Assembly (NCBI RefSeq): GCF_039534915.1
Contig: NZ_BAAAWE010000001.1
Location: 4,588,001 to 4,652,000 of the forward strand
From: Streptomyces roseofulvus
Lineage (GTDB): Bacteria > Actinomycetota > Actinomycetes > Streptomycetales > Streptomycetaceae
DNA: 64,000 nt
Reading direction: 5' to 3'
The position numbers and the translations under genes are program-made. Below the pieces are notes generated by a model. The model was not told where the DNA came from and made no database searches. It saw only the letters and a program-made list of their open reading frames with translations. Positions 18,990-27,490 of the stretch are shown here, piece after piece. Positions within the stretch are counted from its first letter, which is position 1; the number at the start of each line of letters is the position of its first letter.

Positions 18990-19493
18990 TCAGACGAAGA
19001 AGCTGTCGTGCTTCACCTGGAACGCGGCCCGGTCCTGCTCGCTCATCGCCGCCAGGTCGCCGATCCGCTCGAAGTACTCCTCCCGGGGCGCGCCCGGCGC
19101 GAACAGCATCAGCATCGACGCGGGCTCCCCGGACTCGTTCCGGAAGGCGTGCAGCCCGCCGACCGGCACGTAGAGGTGGTCGCCGGAGCGGGCGTCGACC
19201 CAGCGCTCCCCGTCGAAGAGCCGGATCGTGCCCGAGAGCACGAAGAACGCCTCCGACATCGCCTTGTGGAAGTGGGTGGCCGGCCCGGCCGACTCGGGCC
19301 CCATGTCCACCCGGTAGAGGCCGTACTCGCCCTGCGTGGAGAGCGTGGTGGAGAGGTAGTGGTACGCGGCGGGCGCGACGCCCGTGGCCACGTAGTCGGG
19401 CGGGGTGTCGGCGGGCCGGAAGCGGGCGCTGATCTCGCCCTCGTCGCCGAAGTAGCGGGCATCGGGGTAGGACGCGGGATCGGGGTAGGACAT
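18990..19493 (-). CDS. Cupin-domain protein
   Basis: A 167-residue single-domain cupin. Motif 1 is THFHKAMSEAFFVLSG with H74, H76 and E81, and motif 2 contains HLYVPVGGLHAF with H115, so all metal ligands are present. It could be a metal-dependent dioxygenase, isomerase or sensor. ATG 19493; only 35 bases separate it from the upstream MFS gene, so it is likely in the same TetR-controlled unit. Confidence 0.82.
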   Translation of the reverse strand: MSYPDPASYPDARYFGDEGEISARFRPADTPPDYVATGVAPAAYHYLSTTLSTQGEYGLYRVDMGPESAGPATHFHKAMSEAFFVLSGTIRLFDGERWVDARSGDHLYVPVGGLHAFRNESGEPASMLMLFAPGAPREEYFERIGDLAAMSEQDRAAFQVKHDSFFV

Positions 19494-19528
19494 GACGGCT
19501 CCAGACGGATCGAAGGGGTGATCGGGGA

Positions 19529-20605
19529 TCAGTACAGGGTGGAGGCGAGCGCCGGGCCGGCGGCCACGCCCACCAGGAACGCGAAGTTGAAGAGGCCGAC
19601 GGCGGTGTCGTGCAGCTCCTCGGGCAGCCCCTCCGTGGAGGCGCCGGTGAGCAGTCCCTGCCCGGCGGCCGTCGCGAGCGAGCTCACCCCGGACCCGAGC
19701 AGCACCACCCAGGCCCGGGGCCCGCCTGCGGCGAGCGCGACGGCGAGGGCGCCCCCGCAGGCCAGGACCCACCACCGGGCCCGCGCCCGGACGAGCACCC
19801 AGGACAGCAGCGCCCCGGCGAGCGCGGCGACGGCGGCGTACGCCCCGGTCTCCACGACCCCCCACCCGGCCAGCTCCCCGGCCCGGCGGGGCCCGGCGTA
19901 CATGAGCCCGAAGTTGACGGTGGAGAGCGCCAGCACGAGTCCGGCGCAGGAGAGGAAGGCGGGGGAGCGGAGGACCGCCGCCGTCCCGCCGCGGGCCCGG
20001 CGCGGTCCCGCGGCGTCGGGGGTGGGCGCGCCAGGGCTCCGCACCCACCCGAGCACGGCCAGGCTCAGCACGGGCAGCACCAGCGCCGCCCGCCAGTCGA
20101 CGCCCGCCGCGATCGCCGCCCCGCCGAAGAGTCCGGCGGTCCCGCCCGTCGCGCTGCCGATGGCGACGAGCCCGGCGGACCGTCCGCTCCGGTCCCGGCC
20201 GGCGAGCTGGAAGGCCGCCACGTTGAACCCGGCGGCGCCGGCCGCGAGCAGCGCCCGTCCGGCCAGGACGGCGGCGAAGCCCGGGACGAGGAGGACGAGC
20301 GCCGTCCCGGCGACGACGAGCGCCGCCGCCGCCCGCAGCGTCCCGCCCGGCCCGCCGCGCCGCCCGGCGGCGGTGAGCAGCGGCGTCCCGGCGGCCATGC
20401 CGATCCCGAAGGCCGTCAGGAGCCAGGTGGCGGTGGCGACGGACACGCCGAGCGAGGCCGCGGCCTCGGGCACGACGAGCGCGGGCCCGGACACCCCGGC
20501 CGCGGCGGGCGCGGCGAGGGCGGCGAGCGCCGCGCCCCGCCCCTGTACGCCGGTCCCCGTCGCGTCGGCGACCGCCCCGGCGGTCCCGGCGGTCCCGGCC
20601 GTCAC
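19529..20605 (-). CDS. MFS transporter (DHA1/AraJ-like)
   Basis: A 358-residue multi-helix transporter of the arabinose-efflux/AraJ group (VSVATATWLLTAFGIGMAAG, FNVAAFQLAGRD). The best start is GTG 20605, which overlaps the stop of a 49-codon reading frame in a GTGA junction. A longer reading from further upstream would run through the operator region and lacks the hydrophobic pattern. The upstream region carries three copies of the TetR palindrome. Together with the cupin, a regulated efflux or detoxification unit is likely. Confidence 0.82.
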   Translation of the reverse strand: MTAGTAGTAGAVADATGTGVQGRGAALAALAAPAAAGVSGPALVVPEAAASLGVSVATATWLLTAFGIGMAAGTPLLTAAGRRGGPGGTLRAAAALVVAGTALVLLVPGFAAVLAGRALLAAGAAGFNVAAFQLAGRDRSGRSAGLVAIGSATGGTAGLFGGAAIAAGVDWRAALVLPVLSLAVLGWVRSPGAPTPDAAGPRRARGGTAAVLRSPAFLSCAGLVLALSTVNFGLMYAGPRRAGELAGWGVVETGAYAAVAALAGALLSWVLVRARARWWVLACGGALAVALAAGGPRAWVVLLGSGVSSLATAAGQGLLTGASTEGLPEELHDTAVGLFNFAFLVGVAAGPALASTLY

Positions 20606-20751
20606 GCCGCGCCGCCCGCGGGTATCGGCGCGGTGCCCTGGCCGGCGAGGGCGCGGCCCCGGGGGGCGTACTCCCTCGTCCGGGGTCCGGCGGCGGCGGT
20701 GAACTCGGCGGTTCCGCAGGCCCGTTCGGGGCCCTTCGGTGTCGTCGTCAT
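20602..20751 (-). CDS. Small ORF (49 codons) leading into the MFS gene
   Basis: ATG at 20751, stop at 20602, overlapping the GTG of the MFS gene by the GTGA pattern common for translational coupling. The product (MTTTPKGPERACGTAEF to the N-terminal side, ending APIPAGGAA) has no membrane segment or known domain. The predicted transcription start from the TTGACA at 20782-20787 falls within a few bases of the ATG, so it might be a leaderless leader peptide. No ribosome site stands out. It may simply be an untranslated leader. Confidence 0.4.
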   Translation of the reverse strand: MTTTPKGPERACGTAEFTAAAGPRTREYAPRGRALAGQGTAPIPAGGAA

Positions 20752-20762
20752 ACCCCGAGAGA

Positions 20763-20831
20763 ACTATACCGTTCGGTTCACTGTCAAGACTGAACCGTTC
20801 GGTTGACACCCTGAACCGTTCGGTTTACGTT
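20763..20831. promoter_or_regulatory. Divergent promoter region with three TetR-type operators
   Basis: Three copies of the motif ACTGAACCGTTCGGT lie at 20763-20777 (left half degenerate), 20789-20803 and 20810-20824. The second differs from the site in the tetR promoter only at the central base. For the flavin-reductase gene, TTGACA (20803-20808) and TACGTT (20826-20831) flank the third operator with 17-base spacing. For the MFS side, TTGACA reads on the minus strand at 20782-20787 between the first two operators. Confidence 0.8.
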
Positions 20832-20881
20832 GCGGGTCATCGCCGCGCCGCCGCCAAGGCGCCTTCACCCAGGGGGACTTC

Positions 20882-21448
20882 ATGACCGCGACCGTGCTGG
20901 CCATCTCCGGCTCGCTCCGCGCCGACTCGCACAACACGCTCCTGCTGCACGCCGCCCGCAAGTTCAACCCCGGCGGCCTCGACATCGAGATCTACGAGGA
21001 CCTCCGCGAGATCCCCCCGTACGACCAGGACCTCGACCACCCCGACCGCCGGCCGGCCGCCGTGGCGGAGCTGCGCCGGCGGGTCGCGGAGGCGGACGGG
21101 ATCCTCATCGCCACGCCCGAGTTCAACTACTCGATCCCCGGCGTCCTGAAGAACGCGCTCGACTGGGTCTCCACCGACTGGACCCGCACCGAGGGCCTGC
21201 CGCTGCACCGCAAGCCGATCGCGATCCTCGGCGCCGCGCCGACCAACTTCGGCACCGTGCGCGCCCAGTTGGCGCTGCGGCAGGTCTTCGTCTGGACCGA
21301 CAGCGACGTCGTGGTGAAGCCGGAGGTGCACCTCTTCCGCTCGCACGAGCGCTTCGACGCGGACGGCACGCTGACGGACGAGACCTCGATCGGCCTCCTC
21401 CAGGACCTCCTGACCGCCCTCAAGTCCCGGATCGAGGCCCGGTCGTGA
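20882..21448 (+). CDS. NADPH-dependent FMN reductase
   Basis: A 188-residue flavodoxin-like reductase. ISGSLRADSHNT is the FMN phosphate-binding loop, and TPEFNYSIPGVLKNALDW is the second family signature. Such enzymes reduce quinones, azo compounds or free flavin. Transcription is probably repressed by the TetR protein through the operator in its promoter, which points to a xenobiotic or quinone-stress role. It overlaps the next gene by GTGA. Confidence 0.92.
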   Translation: MTATVLAISGSLRADSHNTLLLHAARKFNPGGLDIEIYEDLREIPPYDQDLDHPDRRPAAVAELRRRVAEADGILIATPEFNYSIPGVLKNALDWVSTDWTRTEGLPLHRKPIAILGAAPTNFGTVRAQLALRQVFVWTDSDVVVKPEVHLFRSHERFDADGTLTDETSIGLLQDLLTALKSRIEARS

Positions 21449-22209
21449 CGGTCACCGCCACCTACGTCGGCACGGCGACGCTCCTCCTCCGGGTGGGCGG
21501 GCTCACGATCCTCACGGACCCGGCCTTCGACCCCGCCCCGGCGGACCACCCCGGCGCCCGCCCCCTCCGCCGCACCGCGGGCCCGGCGCTCACCCCCGCC
21601 GAACTGCCGCCCCTCGACCTGGTCCTCCTCTCCCACGACCAGCACGCCGACAACCTCGACGTCTCCGGCCGCGAGGTGCTGGCCGGCGCCCCGCTGGTCC
21701 TGACCACCCCGGAGGCGGCGGACCGGCTGGGCGGCCGAGCGGTGGGCCTGGCGCCCTGGCGGTCCCACACCCTCCCCACGCCCGACGGCGCCGGGCTCAC
21801 CGTCACCGCCGTCCCGGCCCGCCACGGCCCCGAGGGCACGGAGCACGTCACGGGCCCCGTCACCGGCTTCGTCCTCACCCACGAGGACAGGACCCTCTAC
21901 GTCTCCGGCGACACCACCCGCCACCGCGCCCTCGACGAACTGGCCACCCGCTTCGCCGTCGACACGGCCTTCCTGCACCTGGGCGACGCGCACTTCCCCA
22001 GCACGGGCGACCGTTCCTTCTCCCTCAGCGCGCGGGAGGGCGCGGCGCTGGCCCGCACCCTGGGCGCCCGCACGGTCGTCCCCCTCCACTACGAGGGCTG
22101 GACCCACTTCACCGAACCCCGCGCCGTCATCGAGGCCGCGTTCCCGCCGCCCGGCACGGGCTCCCCCTACCTCCGCTTCCTCCGGCCGGGCGTGGCGGAG
22201 AGCGTCTGA
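21445..22209 (+). CDS. MBL-fold metal-dependent hydrolase (UlaG-like)
   Basis: A 254-residue metallo-beta-lactamase-fold protein. LLSHDQHADN is a variant of the HxHxDH motif (serine-histidine-aspartate-glutamine-histidine), GDTTRH supplies the bridging aspartate, and VPLHYEGW the last histidine. This is the pattern of the UlaG/NAPE-PLD-like branch. GTG 21445 overlaps the flavin-reductase stop, so it belongs to the same TetR-regulated transcript. Its end overlaps the convergent Ser/Gly repeat gene by 43 bases. Confidence 0.85.
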   Translation: MTVTATYVGTATLLLRVGGLTILTDPAFDPAPADHPGARPLRRTAGPALTPAELPPLDLVLLSHDQHADNLDVSGREVLAGAPLVLTTPEAADRLGGRAVGLAPWRSHTLPTPDGAGLTVTAVPARHGPEGTEHVTGPVTGFVLTHEDRTLYVSGDTTRHRALDELATRFAVDTAFLHLGDAHFPSTGDRSFSLSAREGAALARTLGARTVVPLHYEGWTHFTEPRAVIEAAFPPPGTGSPYLRFLRPGVAESV

Positions 22210-22481
22210 ACGGCGAGGACGGCCCCCGCGGCCAGGACGGCACCGCCCGCCATCACGCCGCAGCGCGAGCGCCAGGACAGGGCCGACCACTGGGACTCCG
22301 CCGACAGGAGGGAGCCGAGGCTCGCCCAGGAGCCCACGGAGAGGACGGACGCGGCCGAACCGACCGAACCGACCGACAGGAACGAGCCGACCGAGCCGAT
22401 CGACAGCGTCGAACCGACCGAGCCGATCGACAGGAACGAGTTCCGGGAAGCGAGGGACCAGCGGGAACCGTCAGCGCTCAT
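22167..22481 (-). CDS. Ser/Gly repeat membrane protein
   Basis: A 104-residue protein. Residues about 15-55 are built of near-repeats of SIGSVGS (SIGSVGSTLSIGSVGSFL, then SVGSVGSAASVLSVGS), with serine at very regular spacing. A hydrophobic segment (about 74-92) and a basic GRRKRR tail follow, suggesting a C-terminal membrane anchor with cytoplasmic end. The DNA shows matching repeats (CCGACCGAACCGACC types) at 22355-22440. Similar serine-rich small proteins are known in streptomycetes, with no assigned function that I know. It overlaps the MBL gene end to end. Confidence 0.7.
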   Translation of the reverse strand: MSADGSRWSLASRNSFLSIGSVGSTLSIGSVGSFLSVGSVGSAASVLSVGSWASLGSLLSAESQWSALSWRSRCGVMAGGAVLAAGAVLAVQTLSATPGRRKRR

Positions 22482-22504
22482 GGACCGATCGTAGGCACGG
22501 ACCC

Positions 22505-22669
22505 CTATCCGGCGCAGGCCGGAAGGAATTCCAGCCCCTCCGGTGTCCCGAACCGGACGACCGCCATGTACGCCTCCGGGTAGTCGCACCCGAGGTCGGT
22601 CCACTGCAGCGCGAAGAACGTCCACACGGCGAAGCCCGCGAGGAACCACCATCCCCAACCCTTCGACAT
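22505..22669 (-). CDS. Small (54-residue) membrane protein
   Basis: A short reading frame from ATG 22669 to TAG 22505 with a clear hydrophobic helix (GWWFLAGFAVWTFFALQW, about 5-22) after a short positive N terminus, then YPEAYMAVVRFGTPEGLEF, which looks protein-like in composition and codon use. It lies between the serine hydrolase gene and the repeat-protein gene, all on the same strand. Unknown function. Confidence 0.6.
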   Translation of the reverse strand: MSKGWGWWFLAGFAVWTFFALQWTDLGCDYPEAYMAVVRFGTPEGLEFLPACAG

Positions 22670-22741
22670 GTCCGGCTCGTACCCGTGGGGCCGCCGGAGG
22701 AACCGGTTCCCCCGGCGGCCCTTCGTGCGGGGAGGGCCGGA

Positions 22742-23941
22742 TCAGCCCCGGGGCGTCACGGAGCCCGCGTACACGTTCTTCGGCGTGATGACCCCGGTGA
22801 CCGCGCGGGCCACCAGGGTGGACGGCTCCTGGCCGCCGCTGAGCGAGTCCGTGGTGAGCATCAGGACGAGGGTGGCCTTCTGCGACGGGAGGTACACGGT
22901 GACCGTCTCGTACCCGGGCAGCGAGCCGTTGTGGCCGATCCAGCCGTTGGTGTCCAGGATCCCGAGCCCGTACGAGGTGCCCGGGAAGCCGGTCGGCAGG
23001 GTCTTCATGCGCTGCGCCTGCGTCGCGGGGCTCAGCAGCTTCCCGGTGGCGAGCACGGGCGCCCAGCGGCGCAGGTCGTCCAGGTCGGAGATCATCGCGC
23101 CGGCCGACCACGCCCAGCTGGGGTTCCAGTCCGTCGCGTCGGCGACGGTGCCGTCCAGGGTCTGGTCCGTGTAGCCGCGGGCGTGCGGCAGCGGGAACTC
23201 GGCGCCCTTCGGCAGGAAGGTGTGCCGCAGCCCCGCCGGACGGACGACCTCGTCGTGCAGCACCTCCGCGAGCCGGCGGCCGGTGACCTTCTCGACGACC
23301 AGGCCGAGCAGGACGAGGTTGGAGTTGGAGTACTGGAAGGTGGCGCCGGGCGCGAAGGTGTCGGCGTGCCGGTAGCCGTACGAGAGGACCTCCCACGGGT
23401 TGAACGGACGCTTCGGCGCGCTCAGCAGGTCCCGGACGAAGTCCGGGTCGGACGTGTAAGGGAACAGGCCGCTGCGCATCCCGGCGAGGTGCCGCAGGGT
23501 GATCCGGTGCCCGTTCGGCACGCCCCGCACGTAGTCGTCGATCGGGTCGTCCAGCCCGACCTTCCCCTCGTCGACGAGCCGGAGGAGCGCGGTGACGGTG
23601 AAGGTCTTCGTCTCGCTGCCGATCCGGACGTAGCCGTCGGCGGACATCGGCTCGCCGGTCCGCTTGTCCGCGACGCCGGTGGCCCGGACGTAACACCCCT
23701 TGCCCGGCATCCAGATCCCGACGACGAGACCGGGGATCCCGGCCTCCCGCCGGACCTTCTCGACGGTCGCGTCGAGCCGGGCGGTGGTGGCGGCCGGCAG
23801 GGCGTCGCCCGCCGGGCACCGCTCGCCGTCGCCGTGGCGGACGGGAACCGGGGCCGCCGCGGTGGCGGGCAGGGCGGCGGGGACGAGGGCGGTGGCCGCG
23901 AGGAGCAGGGCGGCGGCGAGGAGCGGGCGTCTAGGTCGCAT
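22742..23941 (-). CDS. Secreted serine hydrolase (beta-lactamase / DD-carboxypeptidase family)
   Basis: A 399-residue exported protein. RPRRPLLAAALLLAATALVP followed by LPATAAA is a signal peptide. The catalytic SxxK is SETK in IGSETKTFT, the second motif is YSN, and HNG in GWIGHNGSLPG stands for the KTG-type third motif, as in class C beta-lactamases, EstB esterases and Streptomyces R61 DD-peptidase relatives. It acts outside the membrane. Whether it is a peptidase, esterase or lactamase cannot be decided. ATG 23941 is chosen as the start of the signal peptide. Confidence 0.88.
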   Translation of the reverse strand: MRPRRPLLAAALLLAATALVPAALPATAAAPVPVRHGDGERCPAGDALPAATTARLDATVEKVRREAGIPGLVVGIWMPGKGCYVRATGVADKRTGEPMSADGYVRIGSETKTFTVTALLRLVDEGKVGLDDPIDDYVRGVPNGHRITLRHLAGMRSGLFPYTSDPDFVRDLLSAPKRPFNPWEVLSYGYRHADTFAPGATFQYSNSNLVLLGLVVEKVTGRRLAEVLHDEVVRPAGLRHTFLPKGAEFPLPHARGYTDQTLDGTVADATDWNPSWAWSAGAMISDLDDLRRWAPVLATGKLLSPATQAQRMKTLPTGFPGTSYGLGILDTNGWIGHNGSLPGYETVTVYLPSQKATLVLMLTTDSLSGGQEPSTLVARAVTGVITPKNVYAGSVTPRG

Positions 23942-24098
23942 GGAGGTCAGACCAGCACCGAAGGCGGGGGCGGGGGGCGGCGGGACGGCCGGGCGGGTAC
24001 GAGTCCACCCGTACGGCCTCCGCGGACGGGGAACCGGACGCGGGTTCGATGCCGTCCCCGCCCGGGAACCCTCCCCGTCCCCGAAAGGCTCCCGGCCC

Positions 24099-24722
24099 AT
24101 GACCACCTCGGCCCCCCGCTATCTCTACCTCACCCGGCACGGCGAGGCCACGCCCGACGAGACCGGTCTGACGGAGACGGGCCGCCGCCAGGCCGCCCTC
24201 CTCGGGGAACGGCTCCGGGAGGCGCCGCTGACCGCGGTCCACCACGGGCCGCTCGCCCGGGCGGCGGAGACGGCACGGCTGGTCGGCGAGCGGCTCGCCG
24301 GCGTTCCGGTACGCGTCGCCGAGGCGGCCGGCGACTACGTCCCGTACCAGCCCTCCCGCGACGAACTCCCGGCGGACAGCGCCGACGCGATGCTCGGCTT
24401 CCTGGAGCGGTTCCCGGCGGAGGAGCGGGCGCGGGGCGCGGCGCTGGCGGCGGAGGCGGCCGCGCGCTTCACCGGGCCGGTGGAGGGGGACGAGCCCGTC
24501 CACGAACTCGTCGTGACGCACAACTTCCTGGTGGGGTGGCTCGTACGGGCGGCGCTGGACGCGCCGGGGTGGCGGTGGATGGGCCTCAACCACGCGAACG
24601 CGGGCCTGACGGTCATCCGTTACGCGCCGGACCGCCCGCCGGCGCTCCTCCTCTACAACGACACCGGCCACCTCCCCGCCCCCCTCCGCTGGACCGGCCT
24701 CCCCACCCAGGACCACATCTGA
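24099..24722 (+). CDS. Histidine phosphatase (phosphoglycerate-mutase-like)
   Basis: A 207-residue histidine phosphatase. TRHGEATPDETGLTETGRRQ holds the catalytic RHG, HGPLARAAETA the second arginine region, and VVTHNFLVGW the C-terminal catalytic histidine. Substrates in this superfamily vary widely (sugar phosphates, nucleotides, phosphoproteins). It starts at ATG 24099, 157 bases from the divergent hydrolase gene. Confidence 0.85.
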   Translation: MTTSAPRYLYLTRHGEATPDETGLTETGRRQAALLGERLREAPLTAVHHGPLARAAETARLVGERLAGVPVRVAEAAGDYVPYQPSRDELPADSADAMLGFLERFPAEERARGAALAAEAAARFTGPVEGDEPVHELVVTHNFLVGWLVRAALDAPGWRWMGLNHANAGLTVIRYAPDRPPALLLYNDTGHLPAPLRWTGLPTQDHI

Positions 24723-24803
24723 CCCACACGCCCACGACCCGCGCCCGCGCCGCTCCGTTGTGGGCCACCGCCCCGCGGAGGGTCGCCCGGCAGCGGGGCG
24801 CGG

Positions 24804-25547
24804 TCAGTCGATGTGGACGATCTGGAAGGCTTCGGCCATGCGTCCCGCCGGCAACCCCGCCGCCCGCGCGTGCTCCGAGAGCCACTCCCGCAAAAGCCCC
24901 GCCAGATCGTCGAAGTGCGCCGTCTGCGACGTGTGGATCCGCAGCGCCTCGACCTTCCGGTCGAAGACGGACGTGACGTCGACGTACTGGTTCGGCGTCG
25001 GGCCCGTCATCAGCCACAGCTCGTGGACGATCCACGGTTCGAGCCCCTCGTCGCGCAGCAGCGAGGGGTGCGCGAAGGGGTTCCGCGCCTCGGGATAGAC
25101 GGCCCGCAGGCACGCGTCGCCGACGGCCCGGTGGTCGGGGTGGAGGTCGGCGACCCGGGCCCAGTTGATCTCGGGGGAGGGGATGATGGCCCGCTGCGGC
25201 CGGACCTCCCGGATGACCCGGCACAGGTCGCGCCGCAACTCGACGGTGGGCTCGACGAAGCTGTCCGGGTAGCCGAGGAAGCGGACGTCGGCGACGCCGC
25301 TCAGCTTGGCCGAGTGGACCTGTTCGGCGCGGCGCAGGTCCGCCATCGCCTGCCGGGGGAGCAGCGGGTCGTATCCGCCGGCGCCGCCGTCGGTGACGAT
25401 GCAGTACGTGACGCGGGTGCCGCGTTCGATCCACTGCATGACGGTGCCGCTGACGCAGAACTCGATGTCGTCCGGGTGCGCGGCCACCACCAGCAGTGAT
25501 TCCGGCGCGCTGCGGAAGGTCGGGGGGTCGGTCGCGAAGTCCTCCAT
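24804..25547 (-). CDS. PIG-L family N-acetylglucosaminyl deacetylase (MshB/LmbE-like)
   Basis: A 247-residue PIG-L/LmbE deacetylase. AHPDD at 23-27 (zinc and catalytic residues) and LHPDHRAVG later are the two defining motifs. Family members remove acetyl groups from GlcNAc-inositol (MshB), GlcNAc-malate (BshB) or antibiotic intermediates, or cleave mycothiol conjugates (Mca). I start at ATG 25547; the frame is open 26 codons further but enters the divergent promoter. It is divergent from the asnB-like operon that ends in an MshA-like transferase, which suggests it deacetylates that transferase's product. Confidence 0.85.
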   Translation of the reverse strand: MEDFATDPPTFRSAPESLLVVAAHPDDIEFCVSGTVMQWIERGTRVTYCIVTDGGAGGYDPLLPRQAMADLRRAEQVHSAKLSGVADVRFLGYPDSFVEPTVELRRDLCRVIREVRPQRAIIPSPEINWARVADLHPDHRAVGDACLRAVYPEARNPFAHPSLLRDEGLEPWIVHELWLMTGPTPNQYVDVTSVFDRKVEALRIHTSQTAHFDDLAGLLREWLSEHARAAGLPAGRMAEAFQIVHID

Positions 25548-25613
25548 GGTTCCAGCCTGTTGGGGGCGGAGGGACGTCGCAAGGCCAACCCGTGGCGTGA
25601 ACAGGACATGGCA

Positions 25614-25650
25614 CTTACGCGCCATTCAAAAAATTGGTAGATTCAAATCA
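25614..25650. promoter_or_regulatory. A/T-rich divergent promoter between PIG-L and asnB-like genes
   Basis: TTACGC (25615-25620) and TAGATT (25638-25643) with 17-base spacing face the asnB-like gene. ATTCAAA occurs twice as a direct repeat (25624-25630, 25641-25647), overlapping the spacer and the end of the -10. The stretch is markedly A/T-rich. The same -10 sequence occurs in the promoter at 1607-1612. Confidence 0.5.
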
Positions 25651-25681
25651 ATGAGCTCCCGACGACACGGAGGCGACCGGC

Positions 25682-27490
25682 ATGTGCAGGATTCTCGGCT
25701 CCTTCGCCGCCGGGGCGGACCGCCCCGACCCGGCGGCGCTCGCATCGGCCTCCGCGCGCCAGCGCCACGGCGGCCCCGACGAACACCGTGTGCTCAGCGG
25801 CCCCGGCTGGTCCCTCGGCTGCGACCGGCTCGCCGTCACCGACCCGCGCGGCGGACAGCAGCCCTACCGGCTCCCCCACCTCCCCGGCATCCTCGCCGTC
25901 CTCAACGGCGAGATCTACAACCACGCCGAGCTCCGCCGCACCCTCGCCGCCCGCGGCCACCGCTTCCCCGACCGCTGCGACGGCACCGTCCTGCCCGCCC
26001 TCTACGCCGAGTACGGGCCCGCCTTCGCCGAGCACCTCGACGGCATGTTCGCCGTCGCCGTCCTCGACCTGCGCCCCGGCCGCGCCCAACTCGTCCTCGC
26101 CGTCGACGACATGGGGATGAAGCCGCTCCACCTCCACCACGACCCCGAGGACGGCTCCACCCGCTTCGCCTCCGAGATCCCCGCGCTCCTCGCCTTCGAC
26201 GGCGTACGGTTCGCCCCGCGCGAGGACTCCCTCGACACCGTCCTCGCCACCCGTACGTCCTTCGCCACCACCACCGTCCTCGACGGGGTCAGCGTCCTTC
26301 CGCCCGGCGCCACCGCGCTCGTCCGGCCCGGCGCCGCCCCCGTCGTCCGCCGCCGCGGCCCCCACCGGGCCACGCCCGTCGGCGACACCCAGGACGTGCT
26401 GCGCCGCGAGGTCCGCCGGCTCGCCGACGCCGACGTCCCCGTCTGCGCCGTCACCAGCGGCGGACTCGACTCCGGGCTCGTCACCGCGCTCGCCGCCGAG
26501 CACGCCCGCGAGACCGACGCGCCCCCGCTGCACACCTTCCACCTCACCTACCGCGGCAACTGGCCCGGCTCCGAGGCCGCCCACGCCCGCTCCGTCGCCC
26601 GCCGGGCCCGCACCGTCCACCACGAGATCGCCCTCGACCCCGACGAGCTCCCCTCCCTCCTCACCCGCACCGTCCGCCACCTCGGCCAGCCCAACGCCGA
26701 CCCCATCACCCTCTCCACCTACGCCCTCTTCCGCGCCGTCCGCCAGAACGGCTTCACCGTCGCGCTCACCGGCGACGGCGCGGACGAACTCTTCGGCGGC
26801 TACGACCGGATGGCGGCGGCCCTCGCCGCCCCGCCGGGGGCCGACTGGGCGGCGGCCTACACCGACGCGCTCGCCGCCGCGCCGCGGCTCCTGCGCGAGC
26901 ACCTGTACACGGCCGACTACCGCGCCCACATCGCCGACACGGGGTCCGCCGCCGACCGCATCGAGCAGGAGCTGCGCTCGGCGGAGGCGGTCGGGGCGGA
27001 CCGGGTCACCGCGACCACCGCCCTGGAGACGCGGTGGCGGCTGCCCGCGTACCACCTGCGGCGCGTCGACCACCTCGCGATGGCCTGGGCCGTCGAGACC
27101 CGGCTCCCCTTCTGCCAGCCGTCCGTCGTCACCCACGCCCGGTCCCTGCCGGCCGCGGCGCGCACGGGCAAGCGGGCGCTGTACGAGGCGGGCGCGGAGC
27201 TGCTGCCCGCGGCGGTCCTGCGCCGCCCCAAGCAGCCCTTCACCCTCCCGGTCGAGGCGATGATCGCGCCCGGGGGGCCGCTCCTGGACACGGTCCGCGA
27301 ACTCCTCTCCCCGGCGCGGCTCGTCCTCGGCGGCAAGGTCCGCGCGGACCGGGTCGCGCGGCTCCTGGCGCGGCAGCTGGAGCGGCCCAACCGCGCCGAC
27401 GCGCAGGCGCTCTGGGCGCTGGCGGTCCACGAACTCTGGACCGACGTCGTCCGCACGATGCAGATCCCCACCGACTGTGCCGCCGCGTGA
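25682..27490 (+). CDS. asnB: Glutamine-dependent asparagine-synthase-type amidotransferase
   Basis: A 602-residue two-domain enzyme. The N-terminal glutaminase has the catalytic C2 (MCRILGSF) and NGEIYNHAELR; the C-terminal ATP-pyrophosphatase synthetase domain has SGGLDSG at 259-265 and GDGADELFGGYDR. Besides making asparagine, such proteins form amide bonds in many biosynthetic pathways. It has a good ribosome site (ACGGAGG, 25668-25674) and overlaps the PrpF-like gene, so a pathway role (amidating a carboxylate) is plausible. Confidence 0.9.
   Translation: MCRILGSFAAGADRPDPAALASASARQRHGGPDEHRVLSGPGWSLGCDRLAVTDPRGGQQPYRLPHLPGILAVLNGEIYNHAELRRTLAARGHRFPDRCDGTVLPALYAEYGPAFAEHLDGMFAVAVLDLRPGRAQLVLAVDDMGMKPLHLHHDPEDGSTRFASEIPALLAFDGVRFAPREDSLDTVLATRTSFATTTVLDGVSVLPPGATALVRPGAAPVVRRRGPHRATPVGDTQDVLRREVRRLADADVPVCAVTSGGLDSGLVTALAAEHARETDAPPLHTFHLTYRGNWPGSEAAHARSVARRARTVHHEIALDPDELPSLLTRTVRHLGQPNADPITLSTYALFRAVRQNGFTVALTGDGADELFGGYDRMAAALAAPPGADWAAAYTDALAAAPRLLREHLYTADYRAHIADTGSAADRIEQELRSAEAVGADRVTATTALETRWRLPAYHLRRVDHLAMAWAVETRLPFCQPSVVTHARSLPAAARTGKRALYEAGAELLPAAVLRRPKQPFTLPVEAMIAPGGPLLDTVRELLSPARLVLGGKVRADRVARLLARQLERPNRADAQALWALAVHELWTDVVRTMQIPTDCAAA

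Noticed and set aside
24804..25547. Mycothiol S-conjugate amidase (Mca) or genuine MshB
   Set aside because: Cannot be excluded, but the sequence is only generically PIG-L-like and the genomic context is not the usual mca or mshB one.
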